From Minisyncoccota bacterium (GTDB lineage Bacteria > Verrucomicrobiota > Lentisphaeria > Oligosphaerales > MVZH01): DNA of 10,720 nucleotides. The notes under the pieces were generated by a model. The model worked only from the letters and a program-made list of their open reading frames with translations, was not told the origin of the DNA and did no database searches. The stretch covers positions 1-10,720 of the forward strand of contig JAIPIM010000123.1 of the NCBI GenBank assembly GCA_021734725.1, in the 5' to 3' direction. The translations under genes and the position numbers were made by a program. This document shows positions 6,961 to 10,720 of the stretch, piece after piece; position 1 is the first letter of the stretch, and each line of letters starts with the position of its first letter.

Positions 6961-8064
6961 ATGAGCCGTGTCTGGGCGGACATCAACTGTGATCGCTGGG
7001 CCGCGAATTTTCGCGCCATCAAAGAAGCGGTGGCGCCAGCCGTCGTGGTGCCGGTGATAAAGTCCGACTGCTACGGGCTTGGTGCGCACCGGGCAGCGAC
7101 CGTGTTCCGGCAGGCTGGTGCAAGACGCTTCGCCGTGGCCACGCTTGAAGAAGCACGCGCGCTTGCCGATGTGGGGTGCGAACTGCAAATCCTGGGTGCG
7201 CCTATGCCGGAAGAAATTTCCGCCATGGTGAAGAATGATATCGTTATTTCGGTGCCGGATATGTCGACAGCTCGCTTGATCGGCAATACGGCGGCAAAGC
7301 TCGGTCGAATCGCTCGAGTTCATGTGTTGATCGACAGCGGAATGGGGCGACTCGGTACCCTTCTGCCGGAAGCTCTTGAGACCATTCGGACTGTAGCCGC
7401 CTTACCCTATATTGATGTGGAGGGTGTATACTCTCACTTGCCGGCCGCTGAAGTCAACGACGCATCGACACACAACCAGGTCGAACAGATGACGACACTC
7501 ATGCGGGATTTGACGAAACAAGGTGTTGATATCCGCTATCGCCACCTGGCAAACAGCTCCGCCGCTGGCGGCCTCCCGGCCAGCGCGCGGGAGCCTTTCA
7601 ATATGGTGCGGCCGGGAATCGATCTGCACGGCGCCGGGTCGCCGGATGTCATGAGGTCGTATCACCTTGAACCGGTCTTGACGTTGAAATCACGACTGGC
7701 GGCTGTACGACGGCTGCCGGCGGGATTTACTGTAGGCTATGGACGTACGTACAAGCTTACGGAGACACAACTCGTGGGCACCATTCCGGTGGGGTATGCT
7801 GACGGGTACCCATACAGTCTATCCAATAAAGGTCAGGTTCTCATCCGGGGACGCCGATGTCCCATCATAGGTAGCGTATGCATGGATTACTCACAGGTCC
7901 TCCTTGACGATGTCCCGGATGCCGAGGTCGGGGATGATGTGGTGCTGATCGGCACGCAAGGGAAGGCACGCATCACAATTCAGGAAGTGGCTGAAACAGC
8001 AGGAACAATCACGTACGAGATCTTGACCGGGCTGGGCCGCCGAGTCGAACGCAGGTATTGCTGA
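6961..8064 (+). CDS. alr: alanine racemase
   Basis: PLP-dependent racemase converting L-alanine to D-alanine for peptidoglycan, in the cytoplasm. The 367-residue protein has the TIM-barrel N-terminal part with the PLP lysine K34 in PVIKSDCYGLG (the family motif VKADAYGHG is varied here as IKSDCYGLG). Further on are DSGMGRLG (125-132), NSSAAGG (198-204), MVRPGIDLHG (215-224), YGRTY with the second catalytic tyrosine near Y264, IPVGYADGYPYSLSN (275-289) and GSVCMDYSQV (304-313) in the beta-sheet domain. The ATG at 6961 has GGAG eight bases upstream and starts right at family homology (MSRVWADINCDRWAANF). The frame is open 51 bases further back to an ATG at 6910, which is less likely. Length is normal and all key residues are present. 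It is divergent from rrf2 and followed on the same strand by xer. Confidence 0.95.
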   Translation: MSRVWADINCDRWAANFRAIKEAVAPAVVVPVIKSDCYGLGAHRAATVFRQAGARRFAVATLEEARALADVGCELQILGAPMPEEISAMVKNDIVISVPDMSTARLIGNTAAKLGRIARVHVLIDSGMGRLGTLLPEALETIRTVAALPYIDVEGVYSHLPAAEVNDASTHNQVEQMTTLMRDLTKQGVDIRYRHLANSSAAGGLPASAREPFNMVRPGIDLHGAGSPDVMRSYHLEPVLTLKSRLAAVRRLPAGFTVGYGRTYKLTETQLVGTIPVGYADGYPYSLSNKGQVLIRGRRCPIIGSVCMDYSQVLLDDVPDAEVGDDVVLIGTQGKARITIQEVAETAGTITYEILTGLGRRVERRYC

Positions 8065-8085
8065 GGGCTGAAGGCTGATATGTGA
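8058..8085. repeat. degenerate heptamer tract at the alr stop
   Basis: Consecutive 7-base units read TTGCTGA, GGGCTGA, AGGCTGA, TATGTGA. All end in TGA, and the middle two differ by one base. The TGA of the first unit is the alr stop codon. It is the first of several 7-bp-phased tracts in the alr-xer gap. Confidence 0.5.
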
Positions 8086-8146
8086 GGTCGCTCCAGAAAG
8101 TACGGTTTTGGCGGTAACAACGCATAATACGCCTGCAGACGTCGTG

Positions 8147-8246
8147 GGTTTCAGTGTTCAGGTGTCAGGTTTCAGAAAACACAAGCAACAGTCCTGCAAA
8201 TAGGTGCGAGATTGGTCCCGAAACCTGACACCTGAAACCCGAAACC
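8147..8246. repeat. inverted pair of heptamer-repeat tracts
   Basis: The left tract (8147-8174) is four units: GGTTTCA, GTGTTCA, GGTGTCA, GGTTTCA. The right tract (8219-8246) is the complement orientation: CGAAACC, TGACACC, TGAAACC, CGAAACC. Within them a 17-bp segment (8157-8173 and 8220-8236) is a perfect inverted repeat separated by 46 bases. This could form a large hairpin in RNA or a cruciform, or be the ends of a small repeat element. No ORF lies inside. The remainder of the gap (8086-8146 and 8247-8313) shows no gene. Confidence 0.75.
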
Positions 8247-8296
8247 TTGGATTACGGCCAGTTTGAGTGTTGAGAGTAGACTCACATTTGAAAGTT

Positions 8297-8308
8297 GGTT
8301 GATCAACC
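8297..8308. promoter_or_regulatory. 12-bp perfect palindrome before xer
   Basis: GGTTGATCAACC is a perfect palindrome ending five bases before the proposed xer ATG. It occupies the place of the ribosome site, and could be an operator. No regulator is identified for it, and a chance occurrence is possible. Confidence 0.3.
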
Positions 8309-8313
8309 CACCA

Positions 8314-9321
8314 ATGACCAATGACACCAAAAACGACCTGTCCTCGGACATCGCACGAACCATCGCCGCGCAGGACCCGCACGTGGACGGTTTCATACGC
8401 TACCTGCGAAACGAACGCGATGCATCACAACACACAATCGACAGCTATTTTCGAGACATTGCACAGTTCATAGCTCTTAGCAGCACAACGGAAAAAGACG
8501 CGCATATCGAGTGGGCATACCTGGACGCCAATGCCGCCCGGCGGTTTGCCGTTCGTCTGCAAACCCGCGGCTTGGCACGTAACTCCATCCGGCGTAAAGT
8601 GGCGACACTGCGGTCGTTTGCCCGCTATCTGACGCGGGAGGGGGTGCTTGCTGGAAATCCTTTTGTGGGACTCCCTTCCACACGGGCGCCGCAACGTCTG
8701 CCAAAGGTGCTGTCAGTGGATCAGGTGGCTAAATTGCTTGGCGCACCCGAACAGTACTGGAAACACGCCGGTCGGGATACACCCCGGGCGCAGGCCGCGG
8801 CCGATTTTGCCGCGGCACGCGATACCGCCATCCTGGAGGTCATTTACAGCGGCGGCCTGCGCATCAGTGAGGCGATGGGACTGAATATCGAAGACGTGGA
8901 CTTCTTTTCCCGCACGTTTGTGGTGCGCGGCAAAGGACGTAAGGAACGACTGTGCGCACTGGGGAACCCGGCCGTCGCTGCTCTTCAGCGCTACCTTGAG
9001 GAGCGCGGCAAACAGGGATTCGGCGGACGCCGTGCGAAGGGTCCCCTTTTTGTGAATCAATCCGGCGAGCGGTTGTCTGCCCGATCGGTGCAACGCATGT
9101 TCAAGCAATACCTCAGCGAATGTGGGCTGCCGCAGGACTGCACGCCGCACAAACTCCGGCATTCGTTCGCAACACATCTTCTGGACGCCGGCGCCGACCT
9201 GCGGAGCGTTCAGGAAATGCTGGGTCACGAAAACCTGTCAACAACACAGATTTATACGCACGTGACCGCCGAACGATTGGTGGAAGCTTACCATAGAGCA
9301 CACCCCCGCGCCGTGAAATGA
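8314..9321 (+). CDS. XerC/XerD-type tyrosine recombinase
   Basis: Site-specific recombinase of the XerC/D group, which resolves chromosome dimers at dif during division. With the ATG at 8314 it is 335 residues, somewhat longer than the usual 295-310. The N-terminal SAM-like core-binding domain (about 24-125) contains FIRYLRNERDASQHTIDSYF. The catalytic domain has the full active set: R183 in GGLRISEA, K207 in RGKGRKERL, H279 and R282 in HKLRHSFATHLL, H305 in LGHENLSTTQ and nucleophile Y314 in IYTHVTAERL. The C-terminus AYHRAHPRA matches Xer proteins rather than phage integrases. About 20 extra residues (near 146-165, EQYWKHAGRDTPRAQ) lie just before the catalytic core. Start choice is uncertain: no clear ribosome site precedes 8314, and a TTG at 8263 is in frame. 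XerC and XerD cannot be separated confidently; YTHVTAERL leans to XerD. Confidence 0.92.
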   Translation: MTNDTKNDLSSDIARTIAAQDPHVDGFIRYLRNERDASQHTIDSYFRDIAQFIALSSTTEKDAHIEWAYLDANAARRFAVRLQTRGLARNSIRRKVATLRSFARYLTREGVLAGNPFVGLPSTRAPQRLPKVLSVDQVAKLLGAPEQYWKHAGRDTPRAQAAADFAAARDTAILEVIYSGGLRISEAMGLNIEDVDFFSRTFVVRGKGRKERLCALGNPAVAALQRYLEERGKQGFGGRRAKGPLFVNQSGERLSARSVQRMFKQYLSECGLPQDCTPHKLRHSFATHLLDAGADLRSVQEMLGHENLSTTQIYTHVTAERLVEAYHRAHPRAVK

Positions 9322-9656
9322 ATGGGGCTTCGGCGGGGTTATAGATCGCTCCGGGCTTTTGCGCGAGTTTAGTATTGCGGTCCTCCCGGGCCGCACAGGC
9401 ACACAGGCGGGCCTGGAGACCCGCGCCACCTATGCGCCGGAGGCAGGTCCGGAGACCCACCCTGCTTTATTGCCGTCGTCCTCAACCGAAGTGTGTCTGC
9501 ATGTGTACTCACAAATACCCGACTGTGATGGCAGTGCATATGCGGGAGGGGCCTCAGGGCCGCGACAGTATGTGAAAACGTCCCGAAGACTCAGTGGAAA
9601 ACGCTCAACGCACGTAACCATTAACACAAGAGGTGGCTTCGGAGTTGGGTGGGCTC
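9322..9656. other. convergent intergenic region between xer and GH130 gene
   Basis: 335 bases with no supportable gene. It contains the repeat at 9405-9458, listed separately. Short frames on both strands cross it, but they lack ribosome sites and look like translated GC-rich repeat. No clear intrinsic terminator for either converging gene was found. Confidence 0.6.
9405..9458. repeat. GC-rich near-palindromic repeat, two copies 36 bp apart
   Basis: AGGCGGGCCTGGAGACCC (9405-9422) and AGGCAGGTCCGGAGACCC (9441-9458) match at 15 of 18 positions and start 36 bases apart. The first continues into CGC, so that 9407-9424 is a near-palindrome (GCGGG ... CCCGC). It resembles a dispersed intergenic repeat family, but no other full copy is visible in this window. 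Confidence 0.5.
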
Positions 9657-10622
9657 CTAACGGCACAGCCGCAGCAGATCGTCAACATGCGCGGTTGCCA
9701 GGCATTCCACGGTGTCCGCGCCGCCATAATAGATCTTGACTTCACCGTTGTCTTCCAGAATCAGTCCACCGGGGAACAGCACATTCCCCCGGTATCCCTC
9801 CAACTCATAGGGCGCCTCGGGTGCCATAAGGGGTCGATTGTATATCCCCTTCACAATCCACGGGCGCTCCAGGTCGAGAAGCATTAACCCGATGGTGTAG
9901 GTCTTATACCAATTGCTGTGCCAGGCTGGAAGTTCCCGGGTTTTATCCACGGTGACAGCATGAAAGACAGTGAGCCAGCCTTCGGATGTTTTCACCGGTG
10001 GTGCGCCCGGGCCAATCTTGGCGTTCGCCCAGGGAACTTGCTCCGAGCCGAGAACCAACTGGGAGTTGCCCCAGTATCTGCAGTCCGGTGAATCCGAAAA
10101 CCACAGGTCAAAGTTTTCAGGGCCACCGCGACCGTAGATCGGGAACGGCCGTTCGAGACGCATGAATTTTCCATCCAGTCGCTCGGGGAAAAGAACCATA
10201 TTCCGGTTGTCCGGCAGCGACAGACTCAGGATCTCCCAGTCGTCAAAGTCGTCGGTAACCGCGACGCCTCCGCGAATACCGTGCTTGGTGTCCACCGCGA
10301 AACACAGATAGCAGCGTCCGTCGATGACCGTGATTCGCGGATCGTAAGCCCTGCGAATCTCGTCTGTCTCCCATTCGATCCACGGCTTCGCCCGAGGCTC
10401 CCAGGAAACGCCGTCGCCGGAAAACGCAACCCCCATGTTGGTGCCGACCACACGCGTCTTTTCTTCGACGTCCGTGTAGTCGTTGCGAAACACCATGACG
10501 TACTTGCCCTGGTACTTGGCAATGCCGGCATTAAAGATAAGCGTGGCCCTGTATGGGATGTCGTGCGCCGTCAGTACAGGATTCGCCGGATGCCGTCCAG
10601 CGATGTCTTGGGTGTCGCTCAT
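9657..10622 (-). CDS. GH130 family beta-mannoside phosphorylase
   Basis: Member of glycoside hydrolase family 130, five-bladed beta-propeller enzymes that mostly phosphorolyse beta-1,4-mannosides (mannosylglucose or mannooligosaccharides) to mannose 1-phosphate. A minority hydrolyse beta-1,2-mannosides. With this start the protein is 321 residues and cytoplasmic, with no signal peptide. Visible motifs: NAGIAKYQGKYVMVFRND near the start; AYDPRIT (92-98), with the Asp matching the family general acid; RLERPFP (155-161); KIGPGAPPVKTSEGWLTVFH (202-221), the conserved active-site and phosphate region; and YYGGADTVECLATA at the end. The ATG at 10622 has GGAG eight bases upstream. The frame is open to an ATG at 10706, but that extra part does not resemble the family and has no ribosome site. 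No sugar transporter or partner enzyme is in the window, so the substrate is unresolved. Confidence 0.9.
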   Translation of the reverse strand: MSDTQDIAGRHPANPVLTAHDIPYRATLIFNAGIAKYQGKYVMVFRNDYTDVEEKTRVVGTNMGVAFSGDGVSWEPRAKPWIEWETDEIRRAYDPRITVIDGRCYLCFAVDTKHGIRGGVAVTDDFDDWEILSLSLPDNRNMVLFPERLDGKFMRLERPFPIYGRGGPENFDLWFSDSPDCRYWGNSQLVLGSEQVPWANAKIGPGAPPVKTSEGWLTVFHAVTVDKTRELPAWHSNWYKTYTIGLMLLDLERPWIVKGIYNRPLMAPEAPYELEGYRGNVLFPGGLILEDNGEVKIYYGGADTVECLATAHVDDLLRLCR

Positions 10623-10720
10623 GTCGTTCTCCGTGGTTGCATGCCATGTGTCCCCCAACATGCGCGGTTCGCCGACGAACCGCTTCCGATCTGGCGTAGA
10701 ACGCATGGCATTGTCAGGGG

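Noticed and set aside
6587..7022. Two minus-strand frames (6587-6838 and 6831-7022) in the rrf2-alr gap
   Set aside because: No ribosome sites and no family resemblance. One overlaps the alr start and the other overlaps the rrf2 promoter.
8157..8236. Inverted repeat next to xer considered as a dif site
   Set aside because: dif has two 11-bp arms around a spacer of about 6 bp. Here the arms are 17 bp and the spacer 46 bp, with heptamer substructure, so it does not fit.
8314..9321. Recombinase considered as a mobile-element or integron integrase
   Set aside because: The C-terminus (YTHVTAERL ... HPRA) and overall layout match housekeeping XerC/D. No attachment-site duplication, cargo genes or excisionase are visible nearby.
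9322..9656. Short frames and a 36-bp repeat spacing considered as a small gene or CRISPR remnant
   Set aside because: Only two imperfect repeat copies with no spacer pattern, and the frames lack ribosome sites and homology.

Overview
This window looks like ordinary chromosome from a Gram-negative bacterium. It carries eight genes I can name by family, one of them cut off by the left edge. A Kdo transferase (waaA) implies an LPS outer membrane. The waaA signature reads NTTGEL where E. coli has DTMGEL, and the Xer recombinase carries an insertion before its catalytic domain. Together with moderately high G+C and repeat-rich intergenic DNA, this loosely recalls the PVC group (Verrucomicrobiota, Kiritimatiellota, Lentisphaerota). 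That placement is an impression, not a demonstrated assignment.

Layout. Positions 1-4303 hold a leftward run thrC > pgi > waaA (threonine synthase, glucose-6-phosphate isomerase, Kdo transferase). It is tightly packed and headed by a recognisable sigma70-type promoter at 4365-4392. That promoter lies inside the longest possible thrC reading frame, so thrC must start later than the longest ORF suggests. Positions 4536-6477 hold a second leftward run rrf2 > doxX > ubiA: an Rrf2-family regulator with three cysteines suited to an Fe-S cluster, a small DoxX membrane protein, and a UbiA-family prenyltransferase resembling MenA. Its promoter (6586-6614) overlaps a short palindrome. Facing away from it is a rightward pair, alr (alanine racemase, 6961-8064) and a XerC/D-type tyrosine recombinase (8314-9321). 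A GH130 glycoside phosphorylase (9657-10622) converges on the recombinase.

How the genes relate. waaA, alr and xer serve envelope and chromosome housekeeping. pgi and GH130 touch central and mannoside carbon metabolism. The rrf2-doxX-ubiA group reads as a redox-responsive membrane or quinone module, which is inference. No phage, plasmid, CRISPR, tRNA or rRNA is visible, and I see no convincing undescribed system.

The structure not explained by genes is mostly intergenic. The alr-xer gap is built largely of degenerate 7-bp repeats, two tracts of which face each other as a 17-bp perfect inverted repeat. The xer-GH130 gap holds a GC-rich, partly palindromic repeat spaced 36 bp apart.
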